Shown here one piece after another: positions 1 to 7,610 of a stretch of DNA of 64,000 nt. The stretch is from contig JBKAGO010000041.1 of NCBI GenBank assembly GCA_046290435.1, forward strand, positions 72,572 to 136,571, in the 5' to 3' direction. Numbering within the stretch: the first letter of the stretch is position 1; the number at the start of each line of letters is the position of its first letter. Source of the DNA: CAVQUE01 sp046290435. Its GTDB lineage: Bacteria > Actinomycetota > Acidimicrobiia > Acidimicrobiales > UBA8592. Below the pieces are notes generated by a model, which saw only the letters and a program-made list of their open reading frames with translations, searched no databases and was not told the origin of the DNA. A program made the position numbers and the translations under genes.

Positions 1-270
1 GCTGATGCCCTGGCGGCCAACGCCGTTGGCGAGATGATCATGCTCACGCCCACGATCGCGATGCTGGCCCGCCTCGCCTGCTTCGCCGACACGACCGCCG
101 CGGTCGCCGCAGCGGCCGCCGCGCCCGACGACGGCAGCCTCGACGAGGTGGTCCGCATCCGACCGGGCGTCGACGGCCCGGACAGGGTGGCCGTGCCGTC
201 GGATGCCGATTACCTCGACGCCGACGAACACGTCGAATCAGGCACCTTGCGCTGGCCGCTGCCGACCTGA
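1..270 (+). CDS. C-terminal end of a probable Nudix-family hydrolase (partial, cut by window edge)
   Basis: The reading frame is open from base 1 and stops with TGA at 268-270, so only the last 89 residues are present. The visible part contains GEMIMLTPTIAMLARLACFA followed by an Ala-rich helix. This resembles the Leu-Pro-Pro-Thr plus leucine helix at the C-terminus of NUDT7/NUDT19-like Nudix hydrolases of actinobacteria. The Nudix box would lie upstream, outside the window, so the family call rests on the tail alone. The end of the protein (PSDADYLDADEHVESGTLRW) has no motif I can name. Another alpha/beta hydrolase family cannot be excluded. Confidence 0.45.
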   Translation, partial: ADALAANAVGEMIMLTPTIAMLARLACFADTTAAVAAAAAAPDDGSLDEVVRIRPGVDGPDRVAVPSDADYLDADEHVESGTLRWPLPT

Positions 271-339
271 GCTGCTCCGGAACCGAATACCTCTGGTCCT
301 GCGCTAAGGAACGGACCGCAGAGCGAACGCGGCGCCGAC

Positions 340-1170
340 TCAGCCGGTGCGATCTCGCCAAGCGTTGCCGATGCGTTCGGTGAGGTCGTCGATGCGGGCG
401 TCGCGGTCGAGGAGGCTGCAGGACGCGCACAAACCGTGGTCCTCGTCGGCATAGGCCATGCAACAGGTGCGGCGCAGGGCCACGAGGAAGGGGCCGGTGT
501 CCGGGCGTTCGGCCGGGAGCACCTCGAGGGTGCGGCCGAGTTGGTCGTCGGCGGCGAGCAGTGCCCGACCGTCGGACCACGGGTCGTCGCGGTGTGCGCA
601 CCAGAGCGCGCTGTTCACCGCCGTGAGCGCAAGGTTGCCCCACAGGTGGCGGCGACCGGTGCGCTCGGCGGCGTGGAATCCGTCGATGAGGGTGCCCATC
701 GTGGCTCGATACGCGGTCGACTCGAGGTGGGCGAGCAGCTCGAGGTCCTCGAGGACCGTCACGCCGGGTGCTCCGGCCAACGCGTCGCCGGCGAGCACGG
801 CAGCCTCCGGCACCGGAATGGCGAGGCGGTCGGGCACACCGCCATCGAAGCGGAGCCAGAGCGCATCGGGTCGGATGGTCGGCACCCGTCGCCAACTCAT
901 CCACGCGACCGTTGGCGGGAACGCGACGATCGAACCGAGGCGCTTCACGAGCAGCGATGCCGCCGCCTTGCGATCGGTGATCTCATGGACGTCGGCCCAG
1001 GCGTCGACGAGCGATGCAATGCGCTCGGGATCGGCGGCGAGGAGGTCGGTGCGTACCCACCCGTCTCCGTCGAGGCTTGTCGGGTCCTCGCTCCACCAGT
1101 CCACACCGCGCTCGCTCCATCGCTCACGGAGGTCGAGCAGCACACGAACGGCTCCGGTCGTGACACTCAT
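340..1170 (-). CDS. FhuF-type [2Fe-2S] ferric-siderophore reductase-like protein
   Basis: A 276-residue protein whose C-terminus carries CC-x10-C-x2-C (CCMAYADEDHGLCASC), the cluster-binding signature of the FhuF ferric iron reductase family. FhuF-like proteins reduce iron(III) bound to imported siderophores in the cytoplasm. The ATG at 1168-1170 overlaps the stop of the upstream binding-protein gene (ATGA), so the two are translationally coupled and probably form one iron-acquisition unit. A longer frame upstream of this ATG is Arg-rich and antisense-like, and was not used. No membrane segment is visible. Substrate and physiological electron donor are unknown. Confidence 0.75.
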   Translation of the reverse strand: MSVTTGAVRVLLDLRERWSERGVDWWSEDPTSLDGDGWVRTDLLAADPERIASLVDAWADVHEITDRKAAASLLVKRLGSIVAFPPTVAWMSWRRVPTIRPDALWLRFDGGVPDRLAIPVPEAAVLAGDALAGAPGVTVLEDLELLAHLESTAYRATMGTLIDGFHAAERTGRRHLWGNLALTAVNSALWCAHRDDPWSDGRALLAADDQLGRTLEVLPAERPDTGPFLVALRRTCCMAYADEDHGLCASCSLLDRDARIDDLTERIGNAWRDRTG

Positions 1171-2180
1171 CCCAGCAACCTCACGATGTCGTCGACGATC
1201 GTCTCGAGGGCGAGCACATTGCCGGTGAACCAGGCGGCGCCGTCGACCTCGTACACGGCGCCGGCCTGTACTGCGTCGAGTTGTCGCCACAGCGGGTTGT
1301 CGCGCAACGAAGCGATGGAGTCCTCTGCATCGGTGCCGAGGAGCACGATGAGGTCACCGTTCAAGAGGTCCACCCGCTCGGGACTCACCTCGACGAAGGC
1401 TCGCCCTTCGGGGTCCGATGCCTGGAGCTGTGGTCGGGCGATACCGAGATCGTCGAGCACCTGCCCCGGGAACGACGTTCCTCCCGGGAGGTATCTGCAG
1501 GATGGCCCGAAGCAACGAACCACCGACACCTCCACGGCGAGACCTTCCGGGCCGAGCTCTTCGCGCGCCTCGGCGATGGTTGCTTCGGCTTCGGTGATCC
1601 GGGCGTCGGCACGAGAGGGTACACCGGCAGCGGCTGCGACCTCGCGGAGCACATCGCGCCACGGTCTGGCAGTGGACACGTCGAGCTCCACCAGATCGGC
1701 GATCTGGGCGAGCTCATCACGTGCGGCGGATGCCTCGACGAGCTTCTCGTTGAAGAGCAGCAGGTCGGGGCGGGCGGCGGCGAGTGCTTCGAGGTTGACC
1801 TCGGACCGTTCGGCCAACACCTCGACGTTCGCGGCACGCTCGGCGAGGTAGGAGGGGATCGCTTCACGGTCGGCATACCCGGGGATCCCGATGATCGGGA
1901 GCTCGAGCGCGAGCGCCGCGTCGAGGATCGCCTGGTCGCCCACCACGATCCGCTCGGCGGTGGGTTGCTCGTCGGGTTCCGAAACCGGTTCCGTGGTGGG
2001 GTCAGCGGAGGGCGGTGTGGTTGCAGTTGGTGCGGCCGTCGATGCGTCGTCGGCCGCGGGGGTGGGCGCAGGAGTCGGCGACGCGTCCGTCGACGCCTCG
2101 GTGGCGCCGCCTCCGCACGCCACCACGACGAGGCCGACGAGGACGGCAAACGCCCGCAGTCTGTGGTGGGGGCCTAGCAT
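1167..2180 (-). CDS. Iron-siderophore ABC transporter substrate-binding lipoprotein
   Basis: A 337-residue protein starting MLGPHHRLRAFAVLVGLVVV followed by ACGGG. This is a signal peptide ending in a lipobox (VVAC), so it should be lipid-anchored outside the membrane. After a Ser/Thr/Pro/Ala-rich linker comes a class III periplasmic-binding fold (FepB/FhuD/BtuF type) with segments such as LALELPIIGIPGYADREAIP, AAARPDLLLFNEKLVE and an AAWFTGNVLALETIVDDIVR tail. These proteins capture ferric siderophores, haem or cobalamin for an ABC importer; no permease or ATPase gene is adjacent. The coupled FhuF-like gene favours ferric siderophores. The start is the first ATG before the signal peptide, and a candidate iron box abuts it. 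Confidence 0.8.
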   Translation of the reverse strand: MLGPHHRLRAFAVLVGLVVVACGGGATEASTDASPTPAPTPAADDASTAAPTATTPPSADPTTEPVSEPDEQPTAERIVVGDQAILDAALALELPIIGIPGYADREAIPSYLAERAANVEVLAERSEVNLEALAAARPDLLLFNEKLVEASAARDELAQIADLVELDVSTARPWRDVLREVAAAAGVPSRADARITEAEATIAEAREELGPEGLAVEVSVVRCFGPSCRYLPGGTSFPGQVLDDLGIARPQLQASDPEGRAFVEVSPERVDLLNGDLIVLLGTDAEDSIASLRDNPLWRQLDAVQAGAVYEVDGAAWFTGNVLALETIVDDIVRLLG

Positions 2181-2203
2181 GAGGACTAAGGATATCCTCA
2201 CAC
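2180..2203 (-). promoter_or_regulatory. Candidate IdeR/DtxR-type iron box upstream of the binding-protein gene
   Basis: The plus-strand stretch TAAGGATATCCTCACAC (2187-2203) matches much of the actinobacterial DtxR/IdeR consensus TWAGGTTAGSCTAACCTWA (about 12 of the first 15 positions by eye). It is embedded in a longer inverted repeat, TGAGGA-N9-TCCTCA (2180-2200). It touches the start codon of the downstream lipoprotein gene, where a bound repressor would block transcription or an almost leaderless transcript. Iron-dependent control is inferred from the match and from the gene content. Confidence 0.5.
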
Positions 2204-2320
2204 GAGCTGGTCCGCAGCCTGTGTGTCGCCGTCCGGTTGCGAGGGGGCGCCTCCGCCGCGGGCGCATGCGGGAGTACACGCAACAGCCGCACCGGCACGA
2301 GTCGGCGACCGGCGGCTGGG

Positions 2321-2821
2321 CTACGACGCCGCTGCAGCCGCCGGGACCACCAGCACGGGAATGGTCGAGACCTGCACCAGGGCGTGGCTGGTCGAACCCA
2401 GCGGCAGCGCTGCGGCGTTGCCGCGGCCGTGGCTGGCCACCACGATCAGGTCGACGCCTTCGCGCTCGGCGACGCGGGGCACCGCCAGCACCGGCGGGCC
2501 GGCCTCCAGGAGGCACTCGAAGTCGATGCCCGCCTCTACGAGCGGTGCGCACCATTGCTCGCGCAGGAGTCGCTCTATCTCGACCCGCACCGCGGATGCC
2601 GGTTCGGCCTCGTGGCCGGGCAACCGTTCGAGCAGTCCCACCGCGTGTACCAGCAGGACGCGGGCGCCGAGCTGGGCCGCGAGCGCGGTCGCATAGCGCA
2701 CGCCGCGCTCGGCGCTGGGCGACCCGTCGGTGCCGACCAGCATCGTGGCGACGGTGCCGGGGTGCGGCGACGCCTCGTCGATGGTCGACTCCGATGGTGC
2801 TTTGGTGCCCGCGTCGTTCAT
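2321..2821 (-). CDS. Universal stress protein, UspA family
   Basis: A 166-residue single-domain UspA protein. The beta-1 strand and loop VGTDGSPSAERGVRYA and the C-terminal ASHGRGNAAALPLGSTSHAL (the G-x-G...G-S nucleotide-binding loop) are both present, so it is likely an ATP-binding Usp. About 20 residues precede the fold. The ATG at 2821 was chosen because the frame upstream runs into the palindromic repeat at 2897-2984. These proteins help cells survive stress and dormancy. It stands alone, transcribed in the same direction as the WS/DGAT gene upstream but separated from it by the repeat. Confidence 0.85.
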   Translation of the reverse strand: MNDAGTKAPSESTIDEASPHPGTVATMLVGTDGSPSAERGVRYATALAAQLGARVLLVHAVGLLERLPGHEAEPASAVRVEIERLLREQWCAPLVEAGIDFECLLEAGPPVLAVPRVAEREGVDLIVVASHGRGNAAALPLGSTSHALVQVSTIPVLVVPAAAAAS

Positions 2822-2896
2822 GGACGCCAGCGTCGCCGTTCGGTCATGGGTGCCGCAAGTGGAGAAGGTCCCGTGCCGCGGAACGCTGGAAACGCT

Positions 2897-2984
2897 GGGG
2901 TCAAGTCGTACTTTCAACCAACTCCGTGCCGATCAGCCTGGGAGTCGGCGGGAGTCGAGTTGGTTGAAAGTACGACTTGACCCC
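2897..2984. repeat. 88-bp palindromic intergenic repeat, copy 1
   Basis: Two perfect inverted arms of 28 bp (2897-2924, beginning GGGGTCAAGTCGTACTTT, and 2957-2984) flank a 32-nt loop. The same arms and the same loop length recur at 23832-23919 and 60907-60994, with a disrupted fourth copy at 63932. The loop of this copy is the most diverged: it shares AGCCTG at the centre but lacks the GTGACGAG junction found in the others. It lies between the stop of a WS/DGAT gene and the start of the UspA gene, both on the minus strand. It encodes no protein of its own. Confidence 0.95.
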
Positions 2985-2995
2985 TGTGGTGGCAC

Positions 2996-4459
2996 TCAGG
3001 CGCCGGTGGCCTCGAAGAGGGTGCGAAGCTCGGCGAGGTGGAGGTCGGCCATGTGCTCGAGGTCGGGGACGAGCTCGCGGGCGGCGACGATGCCGATGTC
3101 GAGGGTGTCGACGTAGCTGTGCACCGTGATGTTGAGGCCCAGGCCGTCGGTGACGATCGACACCGGGATGTAGTTCTCGAGCTTCGCCCCGGCGAAGTAC
3201 AGCGGCGACCGCGGACCCGGGACATTCGAGATCGTCAGGTTCGCCGGCAGGTGGATGCGATCGGCCAGCTTCAGCCGTGACACCAGCCGCATCGCCGACG
3301 ACGTCACCAACGGCGTCAGGGTCTCGGCCAGCTCGCCGATGGCGTCCTCGGGGACGACGTCGAGCTGATGCTTGGCGTCGACCATCGCGTCGTGGCAGGC
3401 CTGCAACCGTTCCAACGGGTCGGCGACGTGGGTCGGGACCTCGGCGAGGATCGCCGACACCCGGTTGGTCCAGGGGTCGGCCTCGGCGCCGGTGCGGATC
3501 GACACCGGCACCAGGGCCCGCAGGGGTTCGTCGGGCAGGGCGTCGTGGTCGAGGAGGTAAGCACGGAGCGCGCCGGCGCACATCGCCATCACCACGTCGT
3601 TGACGGTGCACCCCGCTGCATTCTTGACCGCCTTGATGTCGCCCATCGACGCCGACCGCAGAGCGAACCTGCGGTGGGCCGTGATGGTGTGGTTCCACGG
3701 CGTCGGCGGGGCCTGGGTCACCGCTGCCGGGAGCAGATGGTGCTCGTCGTCGTTGCCGTTCTGGGCGGCGCGGGCCACCGCCGTGATGGCGTCACGGGTG
3801 CGGCCCGCCAGCCCGGCGACGCTGTCGATGCCGGCCGACTGGGCGATGTCACGCACCAGCCGCAGCTGCAGACGCGCCGCCTTCACCGGGTTCATGGCCA
3901 GGTGGACTGCCGTGCGCTTCAGCAACGCGGCATCGCTCGGCACCGGCTCGGGGTCCCAGGTGACCGGCTCGGGCATCGGGGCGTCGGCGCTGCCGTCGGT
4001 GAGCATCGTCAACAACAGCACGCCGGCCGCGCCGTCGACGGTGGCGTGGTGGGTCTTGGTCAGCACCGCCCAGCGACCGTCGGCGAGGCCCTCGATGACG
4101 TACATCTCCCACAGCGGGTGGGCCCGGTCCATGGGGCGCCCGATGATGCGGGCCACCTGCTCGCCGAGTTGATCCATGCCGCCCGGCGGCGCCAGCCCGA
4201 GGTGGCGGACGTGGAAATCGAGGTCGAAGTCCGGATCGTCGATCCAGTAGGGGTGGTCGAGCCCGAACGGCACCTCGACCAGGCGCCGCCGCATCGGTTC
4301 GAGCCGCCCGACGATCGCCGCCATGCGCTCGCGCACCAGTGGATAGGGCTCGAAGTCCGCCGATGGGCGGGCGTAGATGCCCAGGCCGTTGACGTGGCCG
4401 AACGTCGTCGGCGTCTCCATCGACAAGAAGCTGGCGTCGAGTCCGCTCAGTTGCTTCAT
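2996..4459 (-). CDS. Wax ester synthase/diacylglycerol acyltransferase (WS/DGAT)
   Basis: A 487-residue protein of the WS/DGAT family, which transfers acyl-CoA to long-chain alcohols or diacylglycerol to make storage lipids at the membrane. The catalytic motif HHATVDG is at residues 137-143. The N-terminus (LSGLDASFLSMETPTTFGHV), the mid-protein block RPMDRAHPLWEMYVIEGL, and the C-terminal NLTISNVPGP and GLGLNITVHSYVDTLDIGIV blocks are all intact, and the length is normal. It is divergent from a second, clearly distinct WS/DGAT gene with 113 bp between them, so the two may share a control region. Confidence 0.93.
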   Translation of the reverse strand: MKQLSGLDASFLSMETPTTFGHVNGLGIYARPSADFEPYPLVRERMAAIVGRLEPMRRRLVEVPFGLDHPYWIDDPDFDLDFHVRHLGLAPPGGMDQLGEQVARIIGRPMDRAHPLWEMYVIEGLADGRWAVLTKTHHATVDGAAGVLLLTMLTDGSADAPMPEPVTWDPEPVPSDAALLKRTAVHLAMNPVKAARLQLRLVRDIAQSAGIDSVAGLAGRTRDAITAVARAAQNGNDDEHHLLPAAVTQAPPTPWNHTITAHRRFALRSASMGDIKAVKNAAGCTVNDVVMAMCAGALRAYLLDHDALPDEPLRALVPVSIRTGAEADPWTNRVSAILAEVPTHVADPLERLQACHDAMVDAKHQLDVVPEDAIGELAETLTPLVTSSAMRLVSRLKLADRIHLPANLTISNVPGPRSPLYFAGAKLENYIPVSIVTDGLGLNITVHSYVDTLDIGIVAARELVPDLEHMADLHLAELRTLFEATGA

Positions 4460-4572
4460 GGCTCCCCCCGCTGCGGCGTCGGCTACGGCGCGTCGGGTAC
4501 AACATAGAGACGACGGTTCCGGGCAGGCAGGGGCGCAAGTCCCGGGCGCATGGGGGAGAGCGGGGAGGGCCC

Positions 4573-5970
4573 ATGGCCGAGATCACCTACGACGAATGGA
4601 TGAGCGAGAGCGACGCGTTGCTCTGGCACATCGAACGCGATCCCGTGCTGCGCTCGACGGTGACCTCGGTGTGGCTGTTCGAGTCGTCTCTCGATCGGGC
4701 CCGTGTCGACGATGTCGTCGAGCGGATGCTCACGACCTTGCCGCGCCTGCGCCAGCGGGTGGTCGACGATCTCCCCGGCGTCGGCGCGCCCCGCTGGGAG
4801 TTCGATCCGGCGATGGATCTGGGCCTGCACTACCGCTGGATACGCCTCAGCGGCGCTCGCCCGACCTTCGACGACGTGCTCGCTCATGCGGCCAACGAGG
4901 CCGCACGGGCCTTCGACAAGGACCGGCCGCTGTGGGAGCTGACCGTTGTGGACAAGGTCGCAGGGAAGCGGTCGGCGCTGATCTTCAAGGTGCATCACGC
5001 CATCGCCGACGGCATGGGCATGGTGCGGATGCTCGAGCAGATGGTCGATCTCGGGCCCGAACCGACCGAACGCCCGGCGGTCGTCGCCGCAGCCGACCGG
5101 GCGGCTTCGACGACACCCGCGGCGGGCCGGGCGCTCGGTCATCGCCTGGCCACCGACACGCGCACCGGCATCCGGGCCACCAAGGCATCGCTGCGGGCCG
5201 CAGCCGCACTGGCACGCGACCCGGTCGGGGCCGTGCGCGACGCCCGCACCAACGCCGCCTCGGTGGCTCGGGTGGTCAAGCCGGCTGCGACACCGCTCAG
5301 CCCGGTGATGACCGGCCGGTCGATGTCGCTGCGCTTCCGCACTGCCACGGCGTCGGTCGATGCGATGCGGGCTGCGGGCCACACCGTCGACGGTCGCCTC
5401 AACGATGCGTTCATCGCTTCGCTGTTGAGCGGGCTCGATCGCTACCACCGGGCGATGGGGACGCCGGCCCACGAGGTCCGTCTGCACATGCCGGTCAGCG
5501 TGCGGGGCGGCGATTCGGAGGCGGCGGCGGGCAACCAGTTCGTGCCCACCCGCATGGTGCTGCCTCTCGGTGCGGTCGACCCCGCCGCTCGTCTGCGCGA
5601 GGTGCACGAGCTCTTGCGCGACGTGCGGGCCGAGCCGGCCCTGCCCCACGTCAACGACATCTCCGGTGCCATCAGCCGCCTGGGCCTCGGGGCATCGGTC
5701 AACGTCCTCGGTGCGATGATGAAGGGCTGCGACATCACCGCCTCGAACGTTCCGGGCCCGCCGTTCCCGGTGTGGGTCGCCGGGGCCCGGGTGGAGCGGT
5801 TCTTCGCCTACGGGCCGCCCGCGGGTTCCGCCCTCAACGTCACGGTGTTCAGCTACGACGGCACGCTGCACTACGGCATCAACATCGACCCCGCTGCGGT
5901 GACGGACCCCGACCTGTTGGTGCGGTGCATCAACGAGGGCGTCGACGAGGTGACCGCCCTGGCGGGCTGA
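4573..5970 (+). CDS. Second wax ester synthase/diacylglycerol acyltransferase (WS/DGAT)
   Basis: A 465-residue WS/DGAT paralogue with the active-site motif HHAIADG at residues 141-147. Other family blocks are FDKDRPLWELTVVDKVAGKR, ASNVPGPPFPVWVAGARVER and GSALNVTVFSYDGTLHYGIN. The N-terminus (MAEITYDEWMSESDALLWHI) differs from the usual LSGLD opening seen in the divergent neighbour, so the two are old paralogues rather than a recent duplication. The ATG follows a purine-rich GGGGAGGG stretch. It probably has a different acyl acceptor preference from its neighbour, but nothing in the sequence shows which. Confidence 0.92.
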   Translation: MAEITYDEWMSESDALLWHIERDPVLRSTVTSVWLFESSLDRARVDDVVERMLTTLPRLRQRVVDDLPGVGAPRWEFDPAMDLGLHYRWIRLSGARPTFDDVLAHAANEAARAFDKDRPLWELTVVDKVAGKRSALIFKVHHAIADGMGMVRMLEQMVDLGPEPTERPAVVAAADRAASTTPAAGRALGHRLATDTRTGIRATKASLRAAAALARDPVGAVRDARTNAASVARVVKPAATPLSPVMTGRSMSLRFRTATASVDAMRAAGHTVDGRLNDAFIASLLSGLDRYHRAMGTPAHEVRLHMPVSVRGGDSEAAAGNQFVPTRMVLPLGAVDPAARLREVHELLRDVRAEPALPHVNDISGAISRLGLGASVNVLGAMMKGCDITASNVPGPPFPVWVAGARVERFFAYGPPAGSALNVTVFSYDGTLHYGINIDPAAVTDPDLLVRCINEGVDEVTALAG

Positions 5971-6059
5971 CGACGCAGGGCCCGGCGCAGCCCGTCGAGC
6001 CGGGCGACCGACGAGCACGGAGTGCGCGGAGCACTGGGCCGATCAGACCCTTGCGATAT

Positions 6060-6087
6060 TACCGCTATTACGGTAGGAATTAGAGGG
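6060..6087 (+). promoter_or_regulatory. AT-rich inverted repeat before the TauE/SafE gene (candidate operator)
   Basis: TACCG-CTATTA-CGGTA (6060-6075) sits in a conspicuous AT-rich patch just before the exporter start, within very GC-rich surroundings, and a purine-rich GAGGG follows directly before the ATG. It also reads as a direct repeat of TATTACSG. The regulator is unknown; the Rrf2-type protein encoded just downstream is the obvious candidate. Confidence 0.35.
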
Positions 6088-6088
6088 T

Positions 6089-7021
6089 ATGGAAGAACTC
6101 CTCCTCGTCGCCCTCGCAGGCTTCTGCGCCGCCGTGGTCGACGGAGCCCTCGGCATGGGCTTCGGGCCCACGTCGTCGACCATCTTGTTGAGCAGCGGCC
6201 TCAGCCCTGCAGCTGCGTCGACAACGGTCAACCTGGCCAAGGTCGTCACCGGCTTCGCAGGCGCCGTCGCCCACTGGCGCTTCTCCAACATCGACCACAA
6301 GCTGGTGCTGCGCCTGGCCGGTCCCGGCGTCGTCGGCGCCGCACTGGGTGCCACCGTGCTGGCCCGCGTCGACGGTGACGCCATCCGGCCCCTGCTCGCG
6401 CTGTTGCTGCTCGTCATCGGTGTGCGCATCCTGCTTCGTTTCAGCCGCCGCGTGGTCGCCCGCAGCGCAGATCCCGCCCCCGACGTCGACGCAGCCGTCG
6501 AGGCCGGTCCGGGCCCCGACCCGGTGGGCGCAGGCGCCGAGGGGCCGGGCGTGAGCGTCGCCGCCGGCATCGGCGGGGTCACCAACGGCCTCGTCGGCGC
6601 GTGGGGCCCGGTCGTCACGCCCGTGCTGATGCACCGCGGCGTCCCGCCCCGGTACGCGATCGGCTCGGTCAACACCGCCGAGGTCGCAGTGGCCGTCGTC
6701 GCCGCGGGTTCGCTGCTGTCGTCGGGCAACGGCGCCGGCCTCGATCTCGGCATCGTGGCCGCCATGCTCGCCGGTGGCCTGGTCGGCGCGCCGCTGGCGG
6801 CAGGCGTGGTGCGCTACATCCCTGCCCGGGTCCTGGGCCTCGCGTGCGCAGCGCTGCTCATGATCACCCAGACCCACGCGCTGGTCGGTGGCGGTCACGT
6901 GCCCGTCCCCGGATGGGTGGCCTACCCCGTCATCGCGGTCGTCGTGGCCGTTGCGGCGCTGCGCCCCCGGCTCGAGCAGCGACGGACGCCGGCTGCCGCC
7001 GAATCGGTCGGGTCGCGCTGA
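6089..7021 (+). CDS. Sulfite exporter TauE/SafE (TSUP/DUF81) family permease
   Basis: A 310-residue integral membrane protein with the TSUP opening LVALAGFCAAVVDGALGMGF. It has two homologous halves of hydrophobic segments separated by a loop containing ARSADPAPDVDAAVEAGPGP, and the second half restarts with GVSVAAGIGGVTNGLVGAWG. Family members move sulfite, sulfonates or other small organic anions across the cytoplasmic membrane. The ATG at 6089 gives the conserved N-terminus, although the purine-rich stretch before it is unusually close. The cysteine-free Rrf2 regulator downstream suggests a sulfur or redox role, but the substrate is not determinable. Confidence 0.85.
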   Translation: MEELLLVALAGFCAAVVDGALGMGFGPTSSTILLSSGLSPAAASTTVNLAKVVTGFAGAVAHWRFSNIDHKLVLRLAGPGVVGAALGATVLARVDGDAIRPLLALLLLVIGVRILLRFSRRVVARSADPAPDVDAAVEAGPGPDPVGAGAEGPGVSVAAGIGGVTNGLVGAWGPVVTPVLMHRGVPPRYAIGSVNTAEVAVAVVAAGSLLSSGNGAGLDLGIVAAMLAGGLVGAPLAAGVVRYIPARVLGLACAALLMITQTHALVGGGHVPVPGWVAYPVIAVVVAVAALRPRLEQRRTPAAAESVGSR

Positions 7022-7033
7022 GGTCGCCCGACC

Positions 7034-7486
7034 TCAGCGGGGCTCCCACGAATCGGGATCGTCCACCAGGCGCGCGACGGGTTCGGGCCAGTCCCCGCTG
7101 CCGATGTCGTCGATGGTGACCGACTCCATCACCTGACGCACAGCAGCCCGCAACCCGATCCACAGGTCCGGCAGGTGCCGACTGGAGCCGTCGTAGCGGA
7201 CGTTCTCGGGACGCTGGCCCTGCACCAGGGCCAAGGGCCCGTCGACCGCCCGTGACACCTCCGCCACGGTGATCTCGCTCGCCGGCCGCCCCAGCGTGTA
7301 GCCGCCGGACGCCCCGCGCTGGCCGACGACCAGACCTGCCTGACGCAGGCGGGAGAGCACCGCCTCGAGGTACCGAGGGGGAATCTGCTGGGCCGTGGCC
7401 AACTCGTCACGGGTGAGGCGCCCGTCGTGGGCGGCCAACTCGACCAGAGCACGCACCGCGTAGTCGACCTTGGCCGTGACCTGCAT
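7034..7486 (-). CDS. Rrf2-family transcriptional regulator without Fe-S cysteines
   Basis: A 150-residue Rrf2 winged-helix protein. Its start MQVTAKVDYAVRALVELAAH, the recognition block IPPRYLEAVLSRLRQAGLVV, and the wing QRGASGGYTLGRPASEITVA are canonical. No cysteine occurs anywhere, so it cannot hold the [2Fe-2S] or [4Fe-4S] cluster of IscR or NsrR. It is closer in type to CymR-like, protein-partner-dependent or ligand-sensing members. The ATG at 7484-7486 was chosen because it gives the family N-terminus. It converges on the TauE/SafE gene and diverges from the ABC exporter operon, either of which could be its target. Confidence 0.85.
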   Translation of the reverse strand: MQVTAKVDYAVRALVELAAHDGRLTRDELATAQQIPPRYLEAVLSRLRQAGLVVGQRGASGGYTLGRPASEITVAEVSRAVDGPLALVQGQRPENVRYDGSSRHLPDLWIGLRAAVRQVMESVTIDDIGSGDWPEPVARLVDDPDSWEPR

Positions 7487-7610
7487 GGACGCATTGTTGT
7501 CGACCCGGCCGCGGGTCCGAAATCCTCGAACACGGCACGGGGTCGAGATCGGGTGCCGACGAGCCGAAAATCGCCCGAGGTCCGCGATGGACGGCAGTAG
7601 CGTCGAGGCA

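Noticed and set aside
2897..2984. The 88-bp palindromes as ordinary Rho-independent terminators
   Set aside because: There is no T-tract, arms are identical across distant loci at a fixed total length, and copies also lie between tandem genes. Termination may be a side effect, but does not explain the sequence identity.
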